Source: Telmatactis stephensoni
Taxonomy: Eukaryota; Cnidaria; Anthozoa; Actiniaria; Isophelliidae
DNA: 64,000 nt
Reading direction: 5' to 3'
NCBI GenBank assembly: GCA_029948255.1
Contig: JALIZF010001838.1
Location: forward strand, 62,001-126,000
How positions within the stretch are numbered: the stretch's first letter is position 1; every line of letters begins with the position of its first letter. A program made the translations under genes and the position numbers. Below the pieces are notes generated by a model that made no database searches, was not told the DNA's origin, and saw nothing but the letters and a program-made list of their open reading frames with translations. This document shows positions 26,401 to 37,639 of this stretch, piece by piece.

Positions 26401-29400
26401 ATTAGCAAGACTTATGCAAGTGGAACAACGAATTCTACATGTGGGACCTGCACCCCATATGCCTCATTATAGGGAAGCCCCACCTCATCATGGGCCCTGG
26501 TTACCTCATGGGCGTGGTCTGCCTCCTACACCACAATATTGTCCCTTACCGGCAAAACATGAAGATATGTGGAGACCAGGTACCGGTATATGTAAAGCCT
26601 AGCTTACATGAGCGATGGAAGCAGAAACAGAAGCAACACACGCAGACTCTGTTGTATTTCTCACCTAGGTGTGAAAAAAGACAATGTTCAGTGTTTCACT
26701 GAGTGTGCATATGTTGCTTCGCTTCTGTCGCTCATGAAAACTGGGCTTAAGTCATTCTTATCAAAAAACTTTGTGTGGTGGTATGTGGTGAATGGCTAGA
26801 CCTGGTTTCTATGAGCAATGGAAGCAGAAGTAGAAGCAACATATGCAGACTTGGTGGTGCATGCACGAGAGAAGACAATAAGCAGACAAGGTTGTTTCCT
26901 AATAAAAATTCTTGGGAGCCCTTTGGGCCCCTGAAATTAAAAACTAGAGGCTGAGCCTGAGCCATTTTTCAGAGTTCCTAAAACAAACTTTTGGTTGCCC
27001 AAGCTTGTGTGCATAAGGTGCCAGTGGCTAGCAGGAATTTGTTGGCTTTGCTTCTGCTTCTGCCTCTGTCGCTCATGAAAACCAGCCTTTATGCTAAACT
27101 ACATTGCTCAGACCTACAATCTTGCTCTAAAAAACTGAATCACTTCTCCTCACGTCCCCCCCTCCAATGTTGGCCCTTCCATATCAGCGACTTTTCACAG
27201 CGCACTGCACAATTCTGCCATAGCTACATGTAGCAACATTGAAAGGGGGGAGGGGATAGCTGGACGTTCTTGCCTCCCACTGATTCAGATATTTGTGAGC
27301 GGGATTGTAGTTCAGATGCCATACTAAATTCACATACATTCATTCTATATTGAAACCTCTGTACAACAGTTACCTCTCCACAATGACTGCATATTTTGTA
27401 CCCAAGGTCGCCATTTAGGAGAATTTCAACTGTACTGTATGTACATTGAAGCATTTATTGTATTATATTTCTCTATAAACAGTGCGTCCTCCTCACAAGT
27501 CAGGCAAGTCACCATCTCACGTCAGCCCACCATTAGAAAATGATGCCTCAAAATTATTACAACGGTGGAAGGCAGAACTTCCATTGCCAACACCACATGA
27601 TAACAAACGCCATGAACAGCATATTATCAAAAGTGAGCCACAACACAGGGAGCCCAATTCATCTGGTACTGACACTACCTTACAAAGACCATTTCCCACC
27701 AATATACAGCCACCAAAAGACGAGAGCAGTAAAGTTAGCAACATTGAAACAACTCAAGTACAGCCTGAAAAAGGTCAACCAGTAGAGCCATCTCTAGGGA
27801 AACCAGTGGAGACCACGCCCAAACCACTAGCTATATCACCAGCTGTGACGTCTACTTCAGCAGCTACAACAGCTTTAAATAGTCAAAGCACTTCCTTGGG
27901 GGGAAGGGTAAGTAGTACTTTGTTCTTACAGTTTAATATTTTGAGTTACAATCAAAATGTCAGGATCCCTCATTACTCCATGATAGAGCGGTTTTCGTAT
28001 GAGTGGGAAACTGACCGTACCGTACTGTGACCGTGTCAGTACCGTAATGTCGACAAAAACATTCGAAATTCTGGCTGTAACCATACCGTGCATTGACCGT
28101 AACTGTTGCAGTCAGTTTCCCACTCATACGAAAAGCGCTCTAGTATGATTTGTCCTTCAAAAGTAGATGGTGCCAGAGACACCAGAAGTTGGCAAAAATG
28201 CCGACTACTGAAAGTTCAGGAGAACAACTTATTATTTGTATTGCAACTGATTGTATAAGTAGGGAATTGTTGGTCACAAGGTTACAGAGGATTATTGAGA
28301 AATTGTTCTTGGGTGTGAGTAATAAGGACAGATTACATTTTGGTCAAATGTGTTGAGCTCATTTTTGTTTTGATTTTGTAATTTCAGCCTCGAAAAGGTA
28401 AGGAGCCAGGTAAAGTAATTAAATCTTATTGCATTTATCTACTCTTTAGTCATTTTTGTTTTGCTCTCATTTTACCTATACATGTGGTTTTTCTGGCTTA
28501 GAGTATGATAAAATCTCTTTTTTCTGGTAGAGAAATTGTGAATATTAGTGTATGCTGAATTCCCACTAAGGTGGACATCCCTGAGACCAACTCTTACTGT
28601 CTATCTTGGAGACTTATTCACTCACCCAGAGTTGGAAAGCCTTGGGATGAGCCCCTCTTGATGTCTGTATCTGTATAGGTCCAGCTTACAGAGTGTTAGG
28701 GCCAGATTATATGAACTGGGCTGGCCTGGTTAAGCAGGCTGACTTCTTTTGTTTTCTTTTATCTTGTGGCCACAAAACAATAGAAGTCAGCCCACTTAAT
28801 TGGGCCAGCCCAGTTCATATAATCAGGCCTTTAGAGAGGCTAGTCAAGTTATAATAGAGAAAGGATATATTTTTCATGCTCCTTCCATAGACACCATAAA
28901 GTGAATGATCAGCATTTATTCGACTTGTATTGACAAGTGGAATGTATTTATTAAATAACATGTTGTTCTCTAGCTCCTCCTGCCCCAAAAGAACTGATCA
29001 TCGACTTGGATCATAACAAGTTTAAGTGTCCAATCAAAGGTTGTGATAAATCGTTTAGAAAAGAAAGTGGATTAGATTATCATATCAAGTATTATCACAG
29101 CCCTGGAGGAAAGGAAGTCAAAAGAAAACGATCATCAGGTATTTATAAAATGATATTACAATACAATACAATATGTCTTTATATAGTACCACAATTTAGA
29201 TATACACTATTTACAATTAAAATTAAAACGGGATATTAGGTACGGGCTACCTACATTTGTATAATAACCACGGGGTTAAACAAAGATTGGTAGCCGACTA
29301 GTTAAAGTTTACAGTAATTTACGAGATATGGTCAAATAATTATAATACTAAAAAAGACGTACAGAAAAATAACACTGAAATTGAACAAGTACTTAAATCA

Positions 29401-30386
29401 GAGGATCATTGATCATTGACCATTGAGTTTTCAACATCGATGTAGTAGCCTGTGTACAGCCCTTGCCCACCCCCTCCCCCAGGCTATCGATGTAACAAAA
29501 CTCCGCCTATTTGTGTTACTATGTGACTGTAGCATAATTTACACGACAACCTTCTTATAACACTGCACCCCTAATTGTCCGTACATGGGCCATATTTTTG
29601 GCACGGCAGCGTGATTATCATTGTGTGAAGAGAAAATTTGTTGGTCTTACAGGAGTGTCGTACCCAAAATTATTGGACTGCATGCCAAGATTTAGGGGTA
29701 GGGTTTGGTGTAAATCGAGCAACAGTCACACAGTCAGACAATCGGGCTTGAGCCACCCTTGTCTCAGTCAAGATTTTGTCTGACAGCGCGTCATGCAAAT
29801 GGTAGTAAGGCACCAGTAGTAAGAGTGAGAATAGGACAATAACATGACTTTTCGCTGCGCTCGGGCGCAAATGAAGCTACTCGGGCCACAAATAAACAAT
29901 ATGCCCGACAAAAGTCATGTCATTATCATTATCATCAATATACTAGGCCAAATAACAAACTTTGTGATTGAAACTTGGAAATTCTTGGAAATTCTTCCCT
30001 ATGGTAAAACTTGGAAATTCTTGAAAATTCTTCCATATGGTAAAATGGCGTTTGATCAGTACGATAAAAGTTGTCTTCAAATAAATATAAAAAAATAACG
30101 ATTGACACAAAACTCGAGTTTTGAAATGGTTTTCTTGTAAATTCTGATTGGTCGAGAGCTGTTGCGCGATGCCTTCTCAGCCAATCAGCAACATACAATT
30201 GCAGCCCTTCAAATTCAATTTTCGCCCGCTGAACGGCGCGTTTTCAAGAGGGCAGTTTGTTATTTGGCCTAGTATATTGATGATAATGTCAAATGATGGT
30301 TACTACTGTATGGTGGTGTCGGCGATACTACTGTGACTGATCAAAGGCAGTGAGTGATATGATAGTGATGATGATGATGATGGTGG

Positions 30387-30420
<34 letters not shown>

Positions 30421-33400
30421 CGTGTACATTGTACATCGTTAAAGTTTGTACCACAACTAAAAAGAAAATCTTCTCTTCCCTAACAAAGCTTCCATGCGAT
30501 CAGACGGCACACCCGAGACCTCGCCAGACATCGCAGGCCCAAGTTTAACCAAACGACGATGTCATCGGTCCTCAGCACCGGGTCAGATCTCCACAGAACA
30601 AATCCCTTCTGACGTGTTAGCATCGCTAATGGAACCAGAAAACACTAGTTTAGAATCGCTGTCAGGGAAAGAGGAAGGCCAATCTACTAGTCAAGACATT
30701 GAATTAGAGATTGAACCTGGCAATGAAGCAGACCCGAGGTTTTTTGGGTCAGTAGAAAGTATGGAAGCTGATGAAGAGGATACTCGTGATGGTGATGTGA
30801 TACGGTGTCGATGTGAGGAGTCAGAAGAAGGTGGTTTTATGATACAGGTAAAGTATTATTACAGGAGAACCTCTCTAATTCGGACAAAAGCGTCCATATT
30901 ATAGAGGTGTCATTTATATAGAGGTCGAGCTTATGACGTAATTTTACAGTTATTTCAAGCAGGGTTTATTTTAGACATGCAGCTTTGCGGGATTCCCTTA
31001 ATCGGAATAACAATGCCGCGCCGCATAAAATTTATGTTGGAGCATCAATTTGGGCGCACGAAATTTTGCCCAAGAATAAATATTTATTTTCTGAAATAAA
31101 GTATTTGAATACATTACTGACAATAAGACTTATATAACCGCTGCGGAATTTGAGATTTTTCCCAAAAAATGTTTTCAGCTTAAAATCTAGAAATCAGGAT
31201 TCATTTTGAAAGTTTTTGTTGAACACAAAAATCTCAGGTCTGTTGGATTGTCAAATTTGAGATCATGGATTTGGACCAAAAATCATGAAAAAGACATTGA
31301 AATATCATGAAATTTTGTTTCCCAATTTCTGTATGGACCATGCATTGTGTAATGTTATTACTGTCTTGTCTTGTTTCAGTGTGAACAATGTCTCACCTGG
31401 CAACACAGTGAATGTGTAGGACTAACAGAGCAAACAGTTCCTTCCAAATACCTTTGTTACATCTGCAGTAACCCTAAAGGTATGTTAGGTATGTTAGGTG
31501 TGTTAGGGTGTTTTCCATTTAGTGGAACCAACCAGCCAGAATGGCCAGTTCTTAAATGGTACATGTCAATTCCTAGCTCTGGCTGGAATTAGTCCTAAGA
31601 AATCAGGCCATTCTGGCCGGTTGGTTCCACTAAATGGAAAACACCCTTAGTCTATAGTTAAAGTCAAACTTCCTTTGTCAAATTCTTCGTCTATGTCCAC
31701 ACTAATCCGAAACAATTTAAAAAATCAAATAGATGTTTGAGGGTTGTGTTGATATTTCCAAACTAAAATTGTTCCTTTTTCATATTCAATCAACCGAGCT
31801 TTCGACCTTAACGGTCGTCATTAGGGTTACAGTTGGAGGTTCGTTAACGGGTTTGAAAGCGGGTTTAAATCGTTTTGACAGAGTTCTTTATGTTAATTAC
31901 TAAATACCATGTTGCTCGTTTCCCTAGGTCTTAGAAGAAGCGCTAAGTATAAGGCAAGTCAAGTATTTTGTATTCTAAGAGAACTTTATGGAGTGAACGC
32001 AAAATTCTGAGAGAGATCACTAGGCTTATTATCGCTCTCTTTTATAGAACGACTACGATTGGTTCAAGAAGGGTTCACTTTCAAAATTCTCATTCGCCAA
32101 GGACGACCAAGGAAGTCCTCAATACGATAATCAAATGTCGTTAGCTACTCATGACTTAGTCTCCGACTTGCATGATGTTAGCCATGTATTGAAGAGTCTA
32201 CGCTTAAAACTTGATATATTGGGGTAAGTAGACCTTTACGGTCAAATGTCTGCGCATGCGCGAGGTAGCTTAGAATTTCGCGGGCTTTTCATTGTGGACA
32301 TGCGCGCCCGCGTCTTGACCTTGGCCTATCGGTCAGTGACTTCATCTGTGAATATGAGGAATTGATTTGTTACTTTTATAAATACACATTTGAGCTGAGC
32401 TTCATTTGGTCTCAAAGTAGTTCTAAATCTAAATTTATTCATCTACAAAGTTTATCATATCACATCACTGCAGATATAATACCAAAGTATTTAGTTGTCT
32501 TTTCTTTTTTCGGCCCTACATTTTCTCATTCTTGTACCCATATGTTGTCAGCTTTGCAAACGTGTTGTATTAATATTGCTAAAGCAGTTTTTTTTCGGAA
32601 GATAAGAAATTCTGCTGGATGAAAAGTTATTTGACGTGATAGGTTTGTAACGGTCTTCAGGGGCTCTCTAACTATACCGCGGTTTTCTGCAATTTTTCAC
32701 GAATCTTGACAGTGCATGGTTAGAACGATATTTGATGAGATGATTTCTGACTTTCTAGATCTCCCAATCATCCGGCGTTGAGTATGTGGTACCAGCCAAC
32801 TCAGAAGGAACGCTTATCGATTTTACCCCCTCAAACGCCAGACAATACTCAATATCCCACATCATTGCTGATGGTCAAAACTGATCAGTTCTCTAACGGC
32901 GTCGAGGACGCGAAACCATCCCTTACAGATCACAATCAAAATGGTATTGAAACAACACTCACTGATGGTTGTAGTGGACTTGTGAATGGAGGGGATAACC
33001 CACCCTGTCCTCAAGAGCAATCTCTAAATGTATCTATAAATCAGACTTTGGACAGTAAGGGGGAGGCACGGTCAGACAACGATGTTGTTTCACCTCTGCC
33101 ACCTCTCGTTCCTGTTGGTACAACCGTAGAATCGGATTCGTCTCATTTGAAGACGGAATCGGATAAAATCGATGAAGGATCAAATAATAACTCGGAGACT
33201 TCAGGACAGTCTTCAGCTAAGGATTCTAGCAGCGTCGCTGTTGTTGTGGATCAAGAATCCGCTGACATAGAGACACCACGGTTACCATCAATTCAGAAGG
33301 ACAATACCGACAATGAGGTAGTAGACCCGGTAGTTTCTATGGAGACCAAAGGCCGTGTTGCTATGGTGAACTTACTGAATGACGTGTCAGAGCTACAAGA

Positions 33401-33778
33401 ATCACTGGAAAATAGACTGGATGTAATAGAAAAACAAATTGAAGGTATTTGCCCCAGTTCCCGTCCTTTTTTTTTACCCCTCTCTCCCTCCCTCCCTCCC
33501 TCCCTCCCTCCTCCCTCCCTCCCTCCCTCCCTCCCTTCCTCCCTTCCTCCCTATCTCACTCCCTCCCTTCCAGCCTGCCTGCCTGCCTTTTACATAGACA
33601 TTTGTTTTTGTTGTCTCATTTCCTATTTCTGTAACAACTTTGATTGTGTTTTCTTTTCTTCGCACTAGTACTTGAACAAAAGACTCAACTCTCAACTGAT
33701 GGCGATGCCAAGCCAGATCTCAGAAAACTTGTAAGGGATCTAAGTCGTATTAAACGGCTGGCTCTTCATGTAGGCTGA
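17495..33778 (+). CDS. PHF20: PHF20-family Tudor/C2H2/PHD chromatin reader
   Basis: Seventeen phase-consistent exons: 17495-17577, 18897-19065, 22321-22405, 22928-23004, 23501-23670, 24019-24102, 24248-25692, 26328-26579, 27483-27907, 28388-28397 (or -28409), 28974-29138, 30489-30847, 31380-31479, 31928-31953, 32048-32223, 32759-33444, 33669-33778; 1473 or 1477 aa. Tudor/MBT-like domain 1 spans residues about 10-75 (FEVGTRLEAQD, NWYPAKI, HFEGWNHRFDEW), Tudor 2 about 86-138 (WIDGKFYPAKV, LFYDGVKKTL). A basic helix follows. A KGRP AT-hook-like motif is near 457, a C2H2 finger at about 952-975 (CX4CX12HX4H), a PHD finger at about 1094-1138. A conserved C-terminal helix carries FSFAKDDQ and VLKSLRLKLDIL. 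Domain order matches vertebrate PHF20/PHF20L1, nuclear readers of methylated lysine in MOF/NSL acetyltransferase complexes. The protein is longer than vertebrate PHF20 through low-complexity Ser/Glu/Pro segments. The last exon ends LALHVG then TGA. Confidence 0.93.
19900..20110. repeat. Three tandem units of about 70 bp in PHF20-like intron 2
   Basis: The block AGAAGAGATTGTATCTGCAT followed by AATCAATACAATAGCTTTT-like sequence occurs three times with small indels. No coding signal. Probably a local tandem duplication. Confidence 0.75.
20618..20905 (-). mobile_element. tRNA-derived SINE-like element
   Basis: Read on the minus strand, the head GGAGGCAGCATGGTTGAGTG resembles a tRNA 5' half with an A-box (CCACTCAACC on plus at 20879-20888). 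The tail reads TGCACTATATAAATACCCAA followed by TTATTATTG, the kind of end seen in SINEs with a (TTA)-type tail. The B-box is degenerate. Confidence 0.6.
21718..21985 (+). repeat. Tandem duplication with tRNA A-box-like heads
   Basis: Two units of about 130 bp each start near CTAATATGGAT and end at CAGTTGGTAGAGCAA (21840 and 21980). TAGCTCAGTTGGTAGAGC is tRNA-like, but no B-box, acceptor stem or anticodon arm completes a tRNA. Probably duplicated SINE head fragments in PHF20-like intron 2. Confidence 0.55.
24948..24968 (+). other. AT-hook-like motif within PHF20-like exon 7
   Basis: The codons read QKGRPLQ in a basic stretch that continues into RKRATRSRS. Vertebrate PHF20 has an AT-hook at the equivalent place between the Tudor pair and the C2H2 finger. 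Only the GRP core is present, so DNA binding is inference. Confidence 0.45.
25888..26106. mobile_element. TIR element TACAGC...TCGCGACC in PHF20-like intron
   Basis: A terminal inverted repeat of about 26 bp (AAAATCGTTGCATCGCGACC core) flanks 165 bp of non-coding sequence. A single mismatch is visible between the arms. Fits a MITE. Confidence 0.85.
26595..27095. mobile_element. Two neighbouring foldback elements of one family
   Basis: Unit 1 (about 26595-26752) has AGCTTACATGAGCGATGGAA and AACAGAAGCAACACACGC with inverse ends TCGCTCATGAAAACTGGGCT. Unit 2 (about 26797-27095) has CTATGAGCAATGGAAGC and the inverse TCGCTCATGAAAACCAGCCT. Both lie in the intron after exon 26328-26579. Confidence 0.75.
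27984..28142. mobile_element. MITE, family T1, copy 4
   Basis: TAGAGCGGTTTTCGTATGAG with inverse end CATACGAAAAGCGCTCTA. The internal CCGTAATGTC, ACATTCGAAATTC and CCATACCGTGC blocks align with the other copies. It inserted in the intron after exon 27483-27907. Confidence 0.88.
28696..28836. mobile_element. Foldback MITE, family T3 (CAGGCCTGATTATATGAAC type), copy 1
   Basis: AGATTATATGAACTGGGCTG is inverted as CAGCCCAGTTCATATAATCA. The ends GGGCC/GGCCTTTAG differ slightly. A second, much shorter member is at 56508-56565. Confidence 0.8.
29820..30292. mobile_element. TIR element with a perfect arm of about 34 bp
   Basis: ATCATCAATATACTAGGCCA followed by AATAACAAACT at 29931-29961 is repeated as the exact inverse ending at 30289. 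Immediately left, GACTTTTCGCTGCGCTCGGG and its inverse-like CCCGACAAAAGTCATG (29840-29921) suggest a second, nested element. Internal open frames look fortuitous. Confidence 0.75.
30355..30425. repeat. GAT trinucleotide microsatellite
   Basis: A (GAT)n tract with GGT interruptions, ending about 65 bp before exon 30489-30847. A shorter (GAT)n occurs at about 23172-23205. Confidence 0.9.
31503..31650. mobile_element. Foldback MITE in PHF20-like intron
   Basis: GGGTGTTTTCCATTTAGTGG and ACCAACCAGCCAGAATGGCC are inverted at the right end, finishing CTAAATGGAAAACACCC then TTAG. It begins only 24 bp after the donor of the PHD exon. Confidence 0.87.
33474..33580. repeat. TCCC/CCTT pyrimidine microsatellite in the last PHF20-like intron
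   Basis: A (CCCT)n-type tract of about 100 bp. It lies between the penultimate donor (33445) and the last exon at 33669. Confidence 0.9.
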
Positions 33779-33852
33779 ATATGTATATATATATAAAAAT
33801 CATGTATATATATAAATCATGACTTGTATATGCTTGTGTATATGGTTAAATT

Positions 33853-33858
33853 AATAAA
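33853..33858 (+). terminator. Poly(A) signal of PHF20-like gene
   Basis: AATAAA lies 75 bp after the stop, with no other signal between. This gives a very short 3' UTR. Confidence 0.65.
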
Positions 33859-34652
33859 CGTATAAAAAAATAAAAATCTGAAAATATTTATCTCTATTGC
33901 TGTTTGTTCTGGTGCCTGTGAAACATGTTGCGATCTCTATGCCCTGCTTTTTCTAATCGATTTCAGTTTATTTTCGTTTAAATTTTTTTTTCTTTTTTCT
34001 TTTTTTCTTTTAGAAGCTAGGCACTGGTAATTCTCAATTCATAAATATTGTAATTACTTGGAGGGCATAGCTAGCTGAATTATTCGGTTATGAATTTGTT
34101 TCATTTAAGGGTGTACTGCCTGTTGCTAGGGAAATTTGCAAATTCTCCAAATTGTCAAATCGCTTTCATACTTGATAGTTTGTCTTCTGTGAGGGACTGT
34201 GGAGATTTGATGACGTCATCTCATGTCATCGCGTGACGTCATTACTGCAGAAAACTAATTTTCTTCAGAAATGCATATTGGAGAATTTGAAATACATTAA
34301 ATAAATCTTCAGTGGAATACCTGTAAACTAGCCTATGGCTAAGAGTATTACCCACTTTAAATAAAGTATTGTATTGTATTGTAAATCTTGAGATCAAGGT
34401 GCATAAAACCAAGCATACGTTTTAAAAATCGTTTTCAAATTAGTTTTCAATGAGTTTTTGAACGTCAGAAATGAGCGAGTAATGCAAATGATTTTCGTAT
34501 TTCTTAATTTTACGCCAATCCCATGCTTGGCTTTGAAGAGAAGGATGTAAAGAATATAATTGACAAAGAGACTGTTATATGATCTGCCAAAGAAACCAGA
34601 CCGGAAGTCAAACGTTTTCCCGCCAAAAACGCGTGCGCACACCGCACTCAAA

Positions 34653-35030
34653 CACTAGGGAGTTTAAGAATGTGCGACGGCAACGTTGACGACGACGGTA
34701 GAGAACAATATAATGAAATTTATTAAGAAGAAGAATGCTGACACGTGGAATGTTTAGTAAATAAGTAGATTTCAACCGTCCCCTGCCAATTTACAACGGC
34801 AAACTCGAAAGTTTCACGCTCTACCGAGAACGCGAACGTCCAACCATTTTTCTTTCATAATTTACTTTGCTATGTACCATTCATCGTATATTGTGATTTT
34901 ATGGGATAACGAACGCAAATTCAACTACTAAAGAATACAAGAAAGTATGGATTTAATGAAAACAGAATATGGCACTTTTTCAGCAACGCAGTCGTCGACG
35001 TTGCCGTCGTACCATCTTAAACCCCCTAGT
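34653..35030. mobile_element. TIR element ACTAGGGAGTTTAAGA...
   Basis: ACTAGGGAGTTTAAGAATGT then GCGACGGCAACGTTGACGAC at the left. At the right the imperfect inverse reads GTCGTCGACGTTGCCGTCGT, then ACCATCTTAAACCCCCTAGT. About 380 bp, no coding capacity; a MITE-sized element. Confidence 0.8.
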
Positions 35031-35752
35031 ACTATCATGCATAGCAACGACGGTGCATAGCAAGAGTAAATTTCTTTTGGCCCACCCCTCAATTCCTCTG
35101 GCCCACCCCCCCCCCCCCCCCCCCCCCCCCTTCTAAAAAATGAATGCTCCCTAAAAAATACTTAAAATGATTTTAACGGTGTTCTAATAAAAAGGCAGTA
35201 AGTAAAAAAAATCGTCTCGTTTATTTTGTACCCCTAAAAAATACCATCTTTTCTGAAAAGCCTTGGATTTTCTCTGACGACCCCTGAAAAAATACCAAAT
35301 CGGCGATTTCAACCCCTAAAATATACGACGATCATCCCTAGCACACCAATGTAGGGAGTACACCCCACCCCCGGTAAAAATATTTGGTCTTTTCACGCGT
35401 CACGGATAATTTAAGAATCTCTTTCACGTGCACAAAAAAAATCAAAAGTTGCTTTCACGTGGACGCAAAAAGCCTTTTCACGTTTCACGCCAAAGGTATA
35501 GGGGACCCTGTTAATTGCAATTAAGGCGCCAAAAAAAAGAAATGTAATTAAGCCTAACGAATTCGAATCCTTACATGCAGGATCTGCTCAAAGCTGATTG
35601 GCTCAACGGGCGATAAACAATTTTTCTATATCGAGCTGCTAACCAATCCGAAAAGAGTACAACGAGATAACCAATCCGAAAAGAGTACAAGTGCTTTATA
35701 TTCGAACTTATTTATAACTACAGCCCGGTCATGATACAAATATCACTTCGTT
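35031..35752. other. Intergenic sequence with poly-C and Ser/Pro-poor repeats
   Basis: A C homopolymer of more than 20 bases begins near 35107. Several short phrases recur (CCTAAAAAATAC, TTTCACGTG, CCAATCCGAAAAGAGTACAA twice at about 35643-35690). No gene is recognised. Confidence 0.5.
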
Positions 35753-35815
35753 TTGAATTTAACCTTGTTCACGTTGTCAAAGCTTCTTGGAATAACCTCG
35801 GGAAGAAAAAAACTG

Positions 35816-37027
35816 ATGCGTAAACGTTCACAGACAAAACCGCATCATCTTTTCTTGGAGTCAACTGAAGTTTTTGACGAAAGAGAACAAATAATTCTTC
35901 ACGGCAAGAGGGAGAAAAAGGAAAAGGTCGATCAAGTAGGAGCGACCAAGGCCACTTTTTCAACAAGAGCCTCAAGAGATCTTCCTGGCCAGAAAGCACT
36001 TGACAAAACTTGCCAGTACTCGTACTCTGCCGACGAAAGATCAAGCAGGTACCAAGGGAATGAGAAGGAATACGTTACGAACAGGAGACCCTGGAACCAG
36101 TGTTGAATCGTCGAGCAAAGCCAAATGAAGAGCGAAGAGACCAAGGCCCCTTACAAGATCTACCAAGGATCGAGAAGAATTTCGTTAGGAACGGCCATGG
36201 TCTTGTTCCTTGGATGTCCAAATCTCCTCTCTCTACAAGAACAGAAAACACCATATCACTTTGGGATCATCAAAAATGTCTCCATTGATCCTAAAAAGGT
36301 GTCCCTCCTATCAAAATAGCACCAGGGACGAACTCAACAGTTACTCGTCCAAGAAGACGAATGTCAAACACTTGCCATTCCTTTGACGAATTTCATCTGG
36401 CCCATAATGACGGTGAAGCACTTGGCATATTCCAAACATTTTGCGGCTGAGAAGAGAAAGGATTCGATGAAATTACCACGAAATCCTTTCCTATACTCTA
36501 ATGATGCCATATTGCAGCTTTCAAAGCCTCATGAAATTTCCCAAAAGAAGTTTTCACCACAGATGCTTAGGCTGAGCGTAGATCAAGAAATCGAACCACC
36601 TTTACGCCCAAAGCCACAACGTTCACAAGTTTTCACTTTTGATGAAAATCAAACAAGTAACATAGTCTTCAATGAATGGCCAGGAGTTGGCGCCTGGAAA
36701 CCTCTGAGAAGGAGTCAGGTTAGTCAGGGAACCCGACCTCAAAATCCAAGTCTTGAAAATCAACTAGTAGATGCTCAGCCCAGAAAGAGATCCAGTATTT
36801 TGGATTCCATCTTCAATCGCTTTGTCCCCGCCAAGCCCACCCCCCAGCAACCTCGCTATGGAAGAGCAGCTATGACTGGCGCCAGTGATGAACAGATTTT
36901 GCGATACAGGAGCAGTATCCGACGTAGTGAGGTTTGCGACAGTCTTGATAACTTCATGAAAGAGAGAACACAAGTTCGTGCTCTGCGTAAACGTCTTGGA
37001 GATGATGAAAAGATGAAGAAAAAGTAG
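35816..37027 (+). pseudogene. Unrecognised coding block, tandem copy 1 (frame-broken)
   Basis: Not recognised. It starts ATG CGT AAA CGT TCA (35816). The first segment has EREQIILHGKR and runs to a TGA at 36104. The sequence resembling copy 2 continues in the -1 frame (PNEERRDQ, VPWMSKSPLSTRTE, about 36107-36288). It then returns to the first frame for a long segment from about 36383 (YSKHFAAEKR...) to TAG 37025-37027. The last 100 residues are the best conserved with copy 2: RPKPQRSQVFT, QNPSLENQLVDA, QQPRYGRAAMTGAS, then a basic end LRKRLGDDEKMKKK. No plausible introns are seen. It may be a decayed gene, a gene with sequencing indels, or a non-coding transcript retaining coding traces. Confidence 0.45.
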
Positions 37028-37603
37028 ACATTGTTGTCAAAAAGCTAATTTATCTTGAAAACAATCTGAAGTGAGTGCAATGTATGTTTATAGAGTCTTC
37101 CACTGCTCATATTTGAACACCTGCATTCAAACGTTTTTTAATCTCGTTACAGTATCGGTATGAGATTTGAATGATGTAAATATTTCATTTGTTTGCCATT
37201 CGTCAAGAAAGTGTTATCTAAGTCGTGGTTTGTATTCAGTTATCATGCGATTCGTGTTTTTGAAAAATTGCTATTGATATTTCTTTTTAATTTGTTGTTC
37301 TTCATTAACTTAGCTAAGCTTAACATGATCGCTATCAAGAATTTTTTTCAAAGGAAAATTATAATCAGAATTGCTTCTTTCGCTATTAAAAGATAATCTT
37401 GATTGTTTAATTACCATACTTTTCTGTTGGCTAATGTCAAAGTAATTAATCGATCGATCATCGATATTATTGTCCTATTTCCACTAGTTACTCACTATAG
37501 TAATTATCTATTTATCTATTTATATGTATTTTTTTAAATCATTATTTTGTACACAGCTTCAATGGAAATAAGTGTCAACTTTTTGAATTCTGTGTATAAT
37601 AAA

Positions 37604-37605
<2 letters not shown>

Positions 37606-37639
<34 letters not shown>

